DNA of 64,000 bases from Taenia hydatigena (taxonomy: Eukaryota > Platyhelminthes > Cestoda > Cyclophyllidea > Taeniidae), in NCBI GenBank assembly GCA_036345935.2, contig JADWOT020001669.1, positions 62,001 through 126,000 of the forward strand, written 5' to 3'. Below are positions 33,400-45,449 of this stretch, piece after piece. The notes beneath the pieces are model-generated. The model was not told the origin of the DNA and did not search any database. It saw nothing but the letters and a program-made list of their open reading frames with translations. Numbering within the stretch: position 1 is the stretch's first letter; each line of letters opens with the position of its first letter. A program made the position numbers and the translations under genes.

Positions 33400-36300
33400 A
33401 GTGTAACCAAGCGACGATATCATACACTAGTGTGGTCTTCCAGTAGTGCATTTGAACGTGGTTAAGAAAGTGGGCTATGAAACGAGTGCAGTGTTTTGCA
33501 AAAATAAGACGTTTTTATGGACAGTTATAAATGAATTTTAGAAAACAAAAGCTCTGAATTCATGTTTACGTTGCTGCAAGCATAAGTACCAGCGAATTTG
33601 CTAGTAACTTAGACTAATTAACAAAAATAGCTAATATTGGAATAGGATTATTGCATCAATCCATCACTGCTGCATTTCAGACATGGAGAACAAATTTTAA
33701 ATGGCATACGGGTCAAAGGAATACGCATTTTGACTTACATTGCAAGTGGCTCATAGCGAACTGCACTACTAGCACATGGCTGTGATGCCTGCCTTTATAG
33801 AAAAACGTCTGCGATCTGATTTGATTACTGAAATGGCCATAGGTGACGTTGTAAACATGGATGCCAACACTGTCACCACTCAAGTTCACAATAGTGGCAA
33901 TATCGAACCGGTTTTCGCTGCGCTCTCACGGTTGACAGTCTAGTTATGTTCATCAGAAACAACTGAGGTACTGATGGCCGATTAAAGATCTGGCTGCTGT
34001 GTGCTTATTTTGTTTACTGATCCTACGTGCTGCGTTATTTCTCGTCACTTTTGAGATTAGCTAACATGCAATTTTATTTTAAAACATTGCAATCTAATGC
34101 GTTGCCTGTGTAGTAAAATTCCGCCAACAAGTTAGCCTTTTCTGATTTCGCTGGGCTTAACCGCTAATCTCGGAAGTGATCATTTTCTAGGCGCCACTCT
34201 TTGTGTTCAGAACGCATTGCTACCTGCCTACTGATAGCAAGCTTCAAACTTTCTTTTTTAACATAAAAGATTCCAGCTGTCAACGCCAGTGTTTAGACAA
34301 TGCATTTGTTATATGTTGTGTCTTCTTCAATACTAGCTCTATTTAGGAGATTTCCAGAGAGTCAATGTGGTGAAGGGAATTCTCTAAGCCAAATCAATTG
34401 ATGGTAGCATAATCACATTAAACCACTAATTTATAAGGCTTCAAAATCGTCTCGGTGATATTCTTGCTGCATAAGACGTATTAAAATGTTTGGCACTTTA
34501 AATTCTATAAATCGCCTCCTCTGGCTATAGAAAAATTGAAGGCAAATAGGGCCCAATAACTACCTAATCTGGAGTCCAATCAAGACTTCGCAAGTTATCT
34601 ATCGTCAACAGGCGCAGAATGTTTAGCAGTATTTCTACAGCTTAAATGGCAAATCCATATTACGAAATTGATAGAATGCCTGCCTGATTACTTCCTGGCT
34701 TACTTGTTACTTCATTAATGGCTATCAAGTCGGGGCTGGCAGTTGTTTTAACAAGTCAGATGTGTCCGCTATGATTGCAGAACGTAATTGCAGCGCCAAA
34801 CCACTAACTTACTTCCATTCCAATCAAAGCTGATGGAAAAATAATCGTACACTACAAGTAACTTTAATTTGCCCATCTCATTTTGACTTGAGTAAAACGG
34901 TAATGAATAGACGTTATGCACTTACTAGACTTTCTATCCACGAAACCAACTGGCTTTCTGACTCGAAGAGTCAAAAGGAGAAGAGGAGTGGTTATAGGAA
35001 AGTGACAGTAATCTTGAGAAGAAAGAGGGGAATGAGTGGATTGCATTAACACGAGCATCTCACGAGGGCGATGACGATGATGAGTTGGACTTTAATTTCG
35101 ACTAGACCGTATTTTTTGAATGTATCACTGTCTGATGTAAATGATATCGTAACCTAATAGCATCGGATATGCACTGCCATCATAAATGCTTTTCTAATGC
35201 TTTGCGACCCAATCTTTCCTGGCACCAATCCCAGTTCATTATTTCCTTCATTAAATCGGTCTGGAAGCTCTCCAACTTCCTTCGATAGTCTACAAGACCC
35301 TTCGCGTTTGATCACCCTTTGCACTTTGTAATCCGCCGGGGAATGACAGCAGTTTAGGCAAGTAAATGATACTAAAAAGTGGTGCCTTCAACCATAAAAA
35401 TATCGTTTCTTCAGAGATTTCTTCTTTAAGCTGCATATCAAATTTACCAACTATTTCGCGATTTTTTGATTTTACAAATTTGCGTGCGCATTGCTTTAAT
35501 TCTCATCATCCAACAATAATCAGATTTGAACTTCTGTTCTGGTCCTCTTCATTGGCTCTTGAGAATTCGACTTATATTCTGGGTCTGCAGATCACCATTC
35601 GAGCGTCGTAGGCGGAAAAATCCATAAGTAAGCGTAAGTGAACAAACCTACTCGCCATAACATTCTGGACCGTTTGGGAAATCAGCAGGTCAGTCAACAT
35701 GCCACGAAGCTTGTAGGTGTATGTGGTGCTCTATTTTATGCAGCCGAAACCATTGTGAATCCGGACGCCTTCGGATACAAACAGACATGGGACCGCTTGT
35801 GGGCTTTGAATAGCAAGAACGCCCTCGTGTTCTGTGCAGCACCATTTGCATGGAGAGGAAAGCAGAGGAGTGCAGAACTGTAAACTGGTTATAACTGTAA
35901 ATTTCCGATGTTGATAAGAAAAACCAGAAGCGTTGTAATCGGAAGAGAAAAAAACGGGAAAATGTGAGTGCAAATGCAATGAGGAAACACGCATCATTGA
36001 CAAGGAAATAATGGAAGACGTGTGCGACCGACTTGTGCCATGTTAACGGAACCGCCAGTCGGCTTAGTTGTATACCGATCTCTCATTTCTAGCAGTTGCC
36101 AACGCTGATGCGACCCTAACTCTGGAACAATCCATTGATGCTTTTGCACTCCATCCTGAAATCCACTGTGGTAGCCGCAGAGTCCGCTGTAGCGGGTCTA
36201 CGAACCAAGGGTCCCACTACTCCACACTCCCTAACTCTCTCCCTGTGCAAAACAGAGGTTTCGATACGATGGCATGGTGACTGGTAATGTGTGTATTTGC

Positions 36301-36570
36301 AGCCTCCACCTTGAGACTTGTAGCTCACAGATGGCTAGTATGACGAAAATGCTGGCTATTTTGGATGTTTAAAACCACTGATTAAGTGAAATTTGCCCGC
36401 AACTTCATTGTAAAGATGAGGTTTAACGACGATGATGTGCACTTTTATAGACATTCATAGCCTTGTCACTCCAATAATCTGCATGAACACCTAAATTTCC
36501 TTTTCCGAATGCTGGTAAAAGAGCACACCGAAATCAGTTGTTGTTAGTCTTGTCTTCGGGTGTCTCCTCA
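33400..36570. other. No gene recognised
   Basis: AT-rich intergenic sequence. First exons of the nitrobindin gene may lie in the left part on the minus strand. Frames at 35,638-35,883 (plus) and 36,003-35,731 (minus) overlap and neither has recognisable motifs. Confidence 0.35.
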
Positions 36571-36575
36571 ACCAG

Positions 36576-36795
36576 CTATTGGCTGCAGGTGTTGGGATGG
36601 CGTCTGCAAACACATTTAAAACTCTGGGATGCAAGGCAAGATGAGTTTTCGTGGCATGTAAAACAGCTACACTGGATACCAAAGCTATCACTGCAAATGG
36701 GTGGATAACTCAGCGTGCAGGGAATTGGATTATAGCCTACCATTGGGCTGGGACCATCGTGACAATGAACCCAAGGGCAGGGCTCAATGTAGCAG
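36576..36795 (-). CDS. Cysteine-rich EGF-like terminal exon
   Basis: On the minus strand, a pyrimidine-rich acceptor (actcctcctgcag) is followed by one base and then 72 codons to TAG at 36,578-36,576. It has twelve cysteines. The end reads CHENSSCLASQSFKCVC then RRHPNTC, which fits the second half of an EGF-like domain (Asn-x-x-Cys, Ser-Phe-x-Cys-x-Cys, Cys). The first half (CYIEPCPWVHCHDG, PIPCTLSYPPICSDS) is also cysteine-rich and may be a partial domain. Such exons belong to secreted or membrane proteins. A longer-looking frame on the same strand overlaps it (36,691-36,491) but lacks the domain pattern. Upstream exons were not identified. The EGF call is by spacing only. Confidence 0.5.
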
Positions 36796-36799
36796 CTGC

Positions 36800-39700
36800 A
36801 GGAGGAGTGTTAAAGGTGCTCACAACTAGTATGTCTAACGGAATGTCTCCAGGTTACTCCCTGTTATACAATAATAGCGTTAAATGACGCTGATAATTTG
36901 GATCTGGTTAATATATGCCATTACATTACCACAATCACTGCTACGCTTACATTCACTCCCATCTGTTTGCTTTTACTGTAGACCATTCTTTCCCTTTAAT
37001 GTCGCTGACATAAGAATTTCGGGTGTTTCTCGGCATCTTTAATGTAAGCACTGGGAGGCCATGAGGTAGCAAAGCCACAATAATTACGATGGTAGTGTCT
37101 CAAACTCAGGAGGGAGACTACAATGCAGTTAAATCTTGTGACCACGCAGAGGACAAAGGCTCTATAAAAGCATTTAACGTGGATTTTTGCAATCAGAAGT
37201 CGTTCATTGTGAGCGCTACGATTGCAAAATGTGGTAGGAGGCGAGTTGAGAAGAAGCGGCACAAACTATAAAATAGACGAATCCCCTATGAATGTATTTG
37301 CAGAGATGTAAAATGGTAAAAACGAGTGGCGTCGAAAACAGTTGAAAGATAAATGCGACAGCTATTAAAAGAAGGAAAAGGTAGAGAAAGTTTTAGACAT
37401 GGAGAAGTTGCGAGACGTAAGTGGTGATTGCCTCGATGAGACTGCAAGGAAACCTCGTAAAAAAGACATCGGAGATGTAGATAGTGCTAGGCCTCGGTTG
37501 CCAACCTCGAGGAGAATCCATATCGATATCACTGACGCTTATTGAATGGAACGATGAGTTCCGATGACATGTCACAGAAGAAGTCGACCTAATACCTTCG
37601 ATTTTGCCTTTTTGATGGCATTACTTGTGTGATTTGCATACTGTCAATTCGTAGTAACTTCTTCCATTAGTAGCGCTGCAAAAAAAGGAAAATAGCGAAG
37701 GAAGAGGAGTGAGGCTCCACAATTAGCCTAATTAACAAGTGTCAATAAGGTAAATGGGTGATATTTAACCAGTAGAAGACAACTCTTTACACACCTAATG
37801 AAAACGAAGCCATTGCATTTATTTAGCATTAAGCGGTTAGAAAGGCCGCATGGTGCATCGAAACCAAACTCCTGCGCTGCCGATCGAACTGCACAAACGG
37901 CACACTAAGGTGTGGTGAGGTCTGTGACATAACCCTGGAGTGTAGAGCAAATTAACCGCATCCAAGGCGTGCAAGTCTTGTTTACTTGCAAATGAGCCAC
38001 TACACCTCGTCTCTGTTAAATCTAAGTTGCTAAATTCATTGTGCTCAAAATGAAAATGAAAAACAACATGCTGCTGCTTTTATTGCTGGACTGACTTTAC
38101 AAGCAGGTTTTTAATTTGCTAATAATATATAGCGAAAGTGTAACGTTAATGCACAATACCCTAATTTTAAGATTTTCGCAGTTTTGCGAATGGTGATGTG
38201 ATATCAAACAAAGGCTGATAAAAGGAAGAAGCGCTTCCAGTTCTGAAATAAAAGAGGTTTTGAGTAGAATTTCGCTACAGACCTCATCGGCAATAGCCAA
38301 CTCGATCTCAGTAGCCTTCTTTATTTGCGCTTAAGTGTTGGTGAATCGAATAGTCTTTGGATGCGTACTGAAGCGTCACCAAGAAAGCGGGAACAGGATT
38401 GATGCAAAAGCTAATGTTAGTCTAATAAAATTAAAACATGAAGAAGAGTTGGATGATGGATTTCATCGAACGTTTCCAATTGACGTTGTTGTGGTAATTG
38501 CGATCAACATTACATTATCGCCGCATCCTTGCAGGCACTTGCACAGGGTTGGTCGGTTGAAACGCGCTGCAGAAGCAATTGACTGCTCAAACTAAAAGGA
38601 CCTAACTTTGAACAAACTGGACGTTCGCCAGACTACCGAATTCGCCGGACCACCAAAAGACGCTAGTGAATGTTCACCCACTCAGCGCATGAGTTCTGAA
38701 CAGCTGACGACCTTTGTCGTTGTTCTTACAGGAAATGGGACCACATTAGGTCTCTACAGTTGCATTGTCGAGATGAGCTGACTCTCATGATCGGTCAGCA
38801 ACCGTATACCCTTCCGTATGTATGACACGCATCCCAACCAGGTGTTATCTAATTCCATCCTCCAGTTAGTCGCAAAATGTTCCAATTTGTGCATATTCAT
38901 AACCATAATGGTTGGATGCAAAAGAATACTACGTTCATGCTGATTTCTTGCATTAATTTACCCCCTATTCTAAGTAAACACATAAAAAACGCAATTGTGC
39001 ACAAAACGCTATTTCATCTTTTGCATTAAAATACCTCTTTTTATGGTGAAAACGCAAATTATTATGAAAGCATTGAGAATAATATTGTTTTTGGAGAGCG
39101 GACTCTTGCGGGTTAACCTTTACTAACCTACTAATTAGGAAACTCCATGAGGCAGCACTGCAGAAAATGTTGTGGTCATTTGAAATGAGGTTTAATTCGT
39201 GGATTCGAGTGGGTTTTTCGAATTAAAATCTTTTTATAAGCGCATTAAATGAAAGCAAATACAAAAAGGTGCAGGGGCAAACTTACTTGTTGGGCTCTTG
39301 TTTTGAAAGAATCCAGCTGACTTGGAGGTTTAGAGCATGAGGACGACCGGTATTTACTTCACTTCGGCTGCTATTTAAAACAGCGTGACGGACAGAACAC
39401 AGAAGATTGTTTGCTTCAGCCCACTTTCAACCAAGCATGCATTCAACTTCTCGGCTGCAAAGTTGAATACTCTTCCACTTAGTAAATGAATTCGGCAAAT
39501 GGACTAATCAATCACAAAAAAATAGTTTGAAAGTTTGGGCTGTTGTTATTGAGCTGAGAGTAGGGGTTAGACAAATCGCAGACTTATCAAATAATTCTTT
39601 CAAAGCTGTGATAGCCAAAAAGAAAAGGAAGTAGGGCTCCTAATACGACCTGGCAAAGCTAGATGGATGGAATACAAGGCGACATTACTGGCACAAATCA

Positions 39701-42040
39701 CCTACACTCTAACTTCACTGCAAATGCTGCCATATTCTCATCATCGTGTGAAACATCCAGAAATCACTTATGAGAGTGAATATTCAGTCGTGGAAAGAGG
39801 CCACCACTATCATAATCGGAGTATATGAGTGGGACGACAAATGAAAGAAAGGACGATTGGGACTCGAGGGAGCCGTCTTGACGTGCACTTCTGCATGAGC
39901 GACAGAGGAGTTCAGAAGAGAGGTTCTATTGGTTTCGCCCTGAAGGAGATGTGAGGTCACCTGATTCGTATACCAATGCAGTATCCTACTATCTTCAATT
40001 CAATAGTGCATAGAGAAAGCAAAGTCTTTTGTTCCCTTTTGCACTTTGGGCTTTGTCAGCAGCTATTGACGCCTAATTAAATTATAAATGTCAACAATTT
40101 GCGTACACTAATATAGCAATAGTACAAAATACGGTATCAAAAATCCTCATAACCAATGAGCTTTCACAGTTGTACCAACCTTCCTCTTTATTGTTCACTT
40201 TCCTGTACCATCACTCTTTCCTTTGCATCCCCTTAAAGATGCTGCATTTGAGTGTCTTCCTCTGCTTCCAGTCGCGCAATATTTTGCACCACTTATAACG
40301 AATCAGAGGTGGTTCCAAGAACTGCCTTTGATGTCTGACAATAAGCCTTCATTCATTCACTTGTTCATTTTGGTAATCCGAATGGAGAGACCACGGATGT
40401 ACTGCTGCAGTTTATTTTCGCCTATTTGCTCTCACTTGTAATTTCTTATTTTTTTCCGAGGAACGATAATAAATTATTTGATTTAGCAACATAACTTTAA
40501 CCATCTCTCGTATGTAGCCTTGCTCTTTTCAAATCGGTTTCATCTTGCTTTGATCACGAGCGCTACTCTGCAATTTCTTGCCTTCCCTGTCTTTCTCGCG
40601 TCTTTCAAGTTAACGGTAACAAATATTTTCGAGTGAACAAAAAGCGCGTCCGTTACAAAAGCGATCCTTGGTGCTTGGTTTTGTTTGTTAACTTCTACCA
40701 GTTGGTGCAGCATTCATCATCGTGTTGGTGAGGATGGGTGAAAAAGGCAAGTGCATCCACCTTCTACGCGGGCCATTTGTTGTGAACTGCTAAGGCGGTA
40801 CAAGCACAACATTCTGCTTGTCTCTGTGAGGCGGTGCCCTAAACAGAGTAACAAATATCATTTTTCAGTGCTTCTATTCTACCGCCTCATCGAGGCGGCA
40901 GACATCGTGGCGATCTTTTGCATGAAGTGAGCAATTTGAAGACTCCATTTGGCTACTCTTTCATCAGACATATTTAAGTGGTTAGTGAAGCCAGCTCACA
41001 CTACTCCTACGTTATATCTGCTTGAATGCAAGGTAACGGGTGCGTCTGAATGGTTTCTCCACCGTTAGACAACCTCACTCGCAGGCACAGCTCTCACCTT
41101 TAGTCAGGTAAGATGCTTGACACAGCATGGATGGTGCCACTTTTACACGGATCTTGTGCGTACGTATCTATGTGGGGCTCAATCCGACTTCAACAACTAA
41201 TTAATCGCTTCTATCACTAAACGACTTATAACGTGAATGTCCATTACTCACCCCCTCCAGAGATTGAGTGTATTTGACGCTGCGTAGAAGCAGATGTTCT
41301 AGAGGTTAGTAAAAATCCAACAAAAAAGTGTTGATGATAATGGAAGTGATTTACATAAGCCTATTCTGCAGATTGTGGAGGTGAGCGGATTCTAGGTAGC
41401 TTTTACTGTGTCACGTGGATAAATCCACTACGACTTATGGTCTTGCAGCGATGACTGGACGATCTCCTCTGCTCACGTTGCATTTTAGATTCTAATCACC
41501 ACGGTCAGCAGAACTTATAATGCAGCAGCCAATGCACCCCAAACTGTTTTGGATTGACGCAGGTGTCTTTCTTCATGTGTTACCCACCAGTGTCAGATGG
41601 TTAAATGTCCTTCCTCCTTATGCAGCATTTGCTTGCCAACAACGCTGCGTTAGTGAATGTAAAAATAATTGCTGATCTTAACAAACAATTTCCACTTGAC
41701 ATTATTTCAGCGGTGAGGGCATCACAATTCAGAATTCAGTAGCAAGACCGTCACTAACAACGATGCGGTGATGCTGAAGAAAGATGGTGCTAGGCACTAC
41801 ACAAAATAACAGATTTTTTAACTAATTCCTTCCTGACAGAAAATCGAAGCCAGTACATCTTTAATCGCCACGTTTGGAGTTGTATCTGGAATACTCGCTG
41901 CTCGCCAATCAAAAGTCGGCCAATTTGTGTTGCAGTGGCCGTGGTGATCTGCGTAGACATTTTTACATTTGATCCGATTGTTTGTGGATACAATCCATCA
42001 CAACAGAAAGCAGCGCAGCTCCGACGAAGACAGGGAAGAA
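36800..42040. other. No complete gene recognised
   Basis: Mostly AT-rich non-coding sequence. Upstream exons of the EGF-like gene should lie here on the minus strand. Apart from the 38,335-38,595 frame nothing stood out; short frames at 37,089-37,271 (plus) and 37,575-37,393 (minus) are ambiguous. Confidence 0.35.
38335..38595 (+). CDS. Open frame, possible exon, unknown product
   Basis: 86 codons with protein-like composition (LKRHQESGNRIDAKANV, then KLKHEEELDDGFHRTFPIDV) and a donor-like GTAATT after the run of valines near 38,494. No domain recognised and no partner exon found. It could equally be a chance frame. Confidence 0.2.
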   Translation: MLVNRIVFGCVLKRHQESGNRIDAKANVSLIKLKHEEELDDGFHRTFPIDVVVVIAINITLSPHPCRHLHRVGRLKRAAEAIDCSN

Positions 42041-42049
42041 TTAATGCTG

Positions 42050-44720
42050 GGTTTGAAGTAGGGAAAGGTGGGAGAAGCGTAAAGGATCTACACGAGCAAG
42101 GCGTTCTCGTGTCATTAAAATGGAAAACGAAGGCAAGGAAATGCAATGCAGAGGGTACGCACTCCTCATTCTTTGGTAAAGTTGAATGCAGGGAGCACAC
42201 ACGGTAGGACATAATGCAGGGCACATTGCACTGTCCGTTGAGCGTAGTAGAAAAGAAGACACTCATTAGGGCGACTTGAAGTGGGGCATGAGGAAGGAGG
42301 AGGAGGAGTCAAGAGGGCTTCTCTCCACCCATTTCGAAGACGTCATTAGACCTGCTTCTTATGTGTGCACCTTGGTCCCTAATATCTACGAGAAAGAATG
42401 AGACAGCCTCGTTTTATATGGTATGGAGATGGCTCGAGTCGAATGAGTAGACCAAATTAGTGCTGAGGTTGACTTGAATGGTGACGTATAAGACACCTCT
42501 GAAGATGAGACATACACGACAGATCAGATAGCCCTATCTACTATTTTCTCTCTTATTTCATTCTCAGCTATCATAATTTAGCCTAAATAACCAATCGTGT
42601 CTGTTTGATTCGGTCCAATCTCCTCAGATCTAGTAAAACCCATTTTATGCGAACCATGCCGCAGTGCTTCCAAAGTTGGCCATGGATGTTGCGCAATTTG
42701 TTGTATATCAGTGGAATTTTTGACGCTGTTGCTTATTAAGTGATTGTAAGCGTATGTAACAGACAAGGAAAGTAAGCGCAGCACAGGAAACTTAGTAGAA
42801 GGCACGAATTGATAGAGGGAGTGGAAGGGGTGCTTCTGGTGCGCATCCTTAAGCCTGTGCCTGGATGTAGCTTTGGATTATGCATTTCTCTGGTGGAAGT
42901 AAAGTGATATGGATGTTCGAATGAAAGAGACAAAGGAATGATTGAGTTAAAGCAAAGAGACAAATAACCGTGGAAATGGAATGAAGTAGAGATAAGGATT
43001 GGATATGAACATCAAAAGATATGCATGCACAATGATATGATGCAGCAAGCCTTTTTATTTTTCTCGCTCCCATCTATTCATGAGCTGATTTACTTGCCCA
43101 CATACACACAAACTTGGACAAACAGACAGGCAGGTGTGAATGCATGGTGGAAACGAGGCAGGTGGTTTAGAGAGGGAAGTACATCATGTTACCCTTTACT
43201 GTAGAATGCCAGGTAGAGAGATTCTCATCAAAGAAAAAAAGAACTGGTCAGTGAGTTAGGCAGGTAGGAACTCGACCAGCCCACAAATCACGAAGTAAGA
43301 ATTAAGAGCAACCCACCAAACTTCGCCCTTGAAAGGATAAATGAAAGAGGAGTAGAAGTGGGAGTCGGAATCGAGACAAGGTCGTAAGGGACAAACTAAG
43401 GTTTCGGGTAGAGTTTGATAGAGTCAGATCCAGTCTAACCTGTGCTAGTCTGATCTAGGTAATGAATCTGTGCAGCATTTAATCATGTTAAAGCCGCGAC
43501 TGAGACTAGTGGAGAGATTAAGGGGCACCTATAACGAAGGTGCTGAAAGGCGGTGAGGTAGGTAGAGAAGGTAAGAGGAGCGCAAGAAAAGTAGAAAAGT
43601 GAGACGTCTTCGTGGCTTTGAAGTAGAAGAATATCGATAAGGAGCTAAAATGCAAGGATTACCCATTCCTTCATTCCGATCGAGTTGTATGCGAGGAGCA
43701 TAAACGGTGTGACGTAATGCGAGGCGCAATACGTGTGAGCATATAGAGCGTAGTAGGAGACAAAAGAGACAATCCTAGAGGAGAGAAGAGAGAAGAGGCG
43801 CATAAAAGGGATCTTCTCTGCGCTCTTTTCGGAGACGCCATCAGGCTCAATTCTAGTCTGCGTGCTTTGATCCCTAGTATCTGCGGGAAAGGCAGAGAGG
43901 ACCTCAATTCGCATTGCATGGACTTGTGTTGAGTTGATTGGGCGGGCCAAGTTAGTGTTGGGGCTGGCTTAAATGGTAACGAATGAGGCGTCCTATTCAA
44001 GCTCGTCACAATCTAGCCTATGCTGCTAACCCTGTCTATTCTGACCCGGTCCAAATTGGTCGGATCTGATCAGGCCTAGACTCGCGTACCGTGCTACAGT
44101 ACTTCGGCATTGGGAGATAAAGATTGTGTAAGCTGCTTTGCATCAGCAGGTCTCCTGATGCTACTGCTCATTTGAAGCTTTAGAGCATATTTGAGACATA
44201 AAATTTAGGTGCAGCGTGGCAAGGAAAATTGGCTAATCACCCCTAAAGATTGCTATTAAGTCAAGGAAGGGGCTTTTTCGGTGCGTATCCTAATTCTATG
44301 CTTAAACGAATTACTATTTTGAATTACGAATGGTGGTGGTGGTCCATGCGATTCTTCGGTAGGAGCAAGGGAACAAAGGAACGATTGAGATTAAGACAAA
44401 GAGATGCAAAGTCGTGAGTGTGAAGCTGCGGTGAAGCATTCTTCATTTCCATTCTACTTTCTCCCTTCCTTTCATACAATGATTCACTTGCTCACTCATC
44501 TAGCCTTTTGAATAAGTAAAACGCAAAGAAATGGTACACTAGAGGCGACTAATGATAGTTTCCCTTTCCATGTGCTTTACACTGGATACTAGATGTAAAG
44601 GCACATGAATGGACCGTGGACAAAAAGATAAAAGAAAAAAAAACATGTAGAAGAAGTAAATTGTGCATGATGCTTTTAATAAAAGGGAAAGGAGAGCGTT
44701 TGTGAAACATCAATTATGTT
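42050..44720 (+). repeat. Diverged 1.5-kb tandem duplication
   Basis: 42,050-43,200 and 43,590-44,720 are collinear direct repeats. Landmarks are the cgtagtag block with agacaa or agaca (42,243/43,750), ccctaatatct/ccctagtatct (42,379/43,872), the ggtccaa block (42,612/44,048) and the aaaggaatgattgag/aaaggaacgattgag block (42,935/44,373). Several frames on the minus strand are open in both copies but are not conserved as protein. A fragment of the family lies at 3,790-3,960. Confidence 0.7.
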
Positions 44721-44979
44721 TCTACCCTGTCAAGCGATGTATTTTTTGAAACCCGTTGCCTTATTCACTCTAATCAACTTTACTTTGCTTGTCCCATGTT
44801 CTCACACATCCGCACCGGCGCTGCTCATATCGGAACCATTTTATCTTTACCCTGAGTGCACAAACCTCTTCCTTATTTTTGCAGTTTTTTTATTACCTAA
44901 CTCTCTTAGCTTTCTTTGCCAAAATAGGCAATTTACATTTTGGTTTTATAGCGAGAAATGCTGCAAGAATTCACAGAAG

Positions 44980-45440
44980 GCAGTAAGCTGCTGGATCTCA
45001 AATTCGAGCAAATCTCGATCAAAACAGAAAAAAGAGAGCGCATCTCTAGACCCCCAGTGTCGCAGCTGCCCTTGCCACAATAGACACCCTACACATCGGC
45101 TACACCTGCGTTGTCCGATTTTGAAACGAGAACTGCTGCGGCCCCTTACAGAAGGAAAAGGGGCTGCTGATTCCCAATTCTGAGCAATTTTGGATCAATG
45201 TGGATGAAAACAAACGGGACTCTATACCATTGCTATTCCCAAATTCTTTGCTGAAATAGAATCGCTACGTTTGAGGATGCGTGTTCGTGCGTTACCAATT
45301 ATCTGTGTCAACCTAGGCGCTCTTATCATCAGTCGAACCCTATTTTGCGATCCGATACGAGAACTGCTGTAATTACCATTTTAAAATAAGCCACTAGTTT
45401 TTAATTCTGATGAATTTTGGATCTAAATAAGCAGGATTTG
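44980..45440 (+). repeat. Short degenerate tandem repeat, about 2.5 units
   Basis: The motif around ttctgagcaattttggatc recurs near 44,995, 45,170 and 45,405, and cgagaactgctg recurs near 45,128 and 45,359. Unit length is roughly 175-230 nt. It directly follows the 42-44.7 kb tandem block. The 155-codon plus-strand frame (44,716-45,183) overlaps it and is probably not a gene. Confidence 0.55.
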
Positions 45441-45449
45441 GCACAGCTT

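Noticed and set aside
44716..45183. 155-codon plus-strand frame
   Set aside because: Its second half is a tandem repeat whose other units are full of stops, and no domain is visible.
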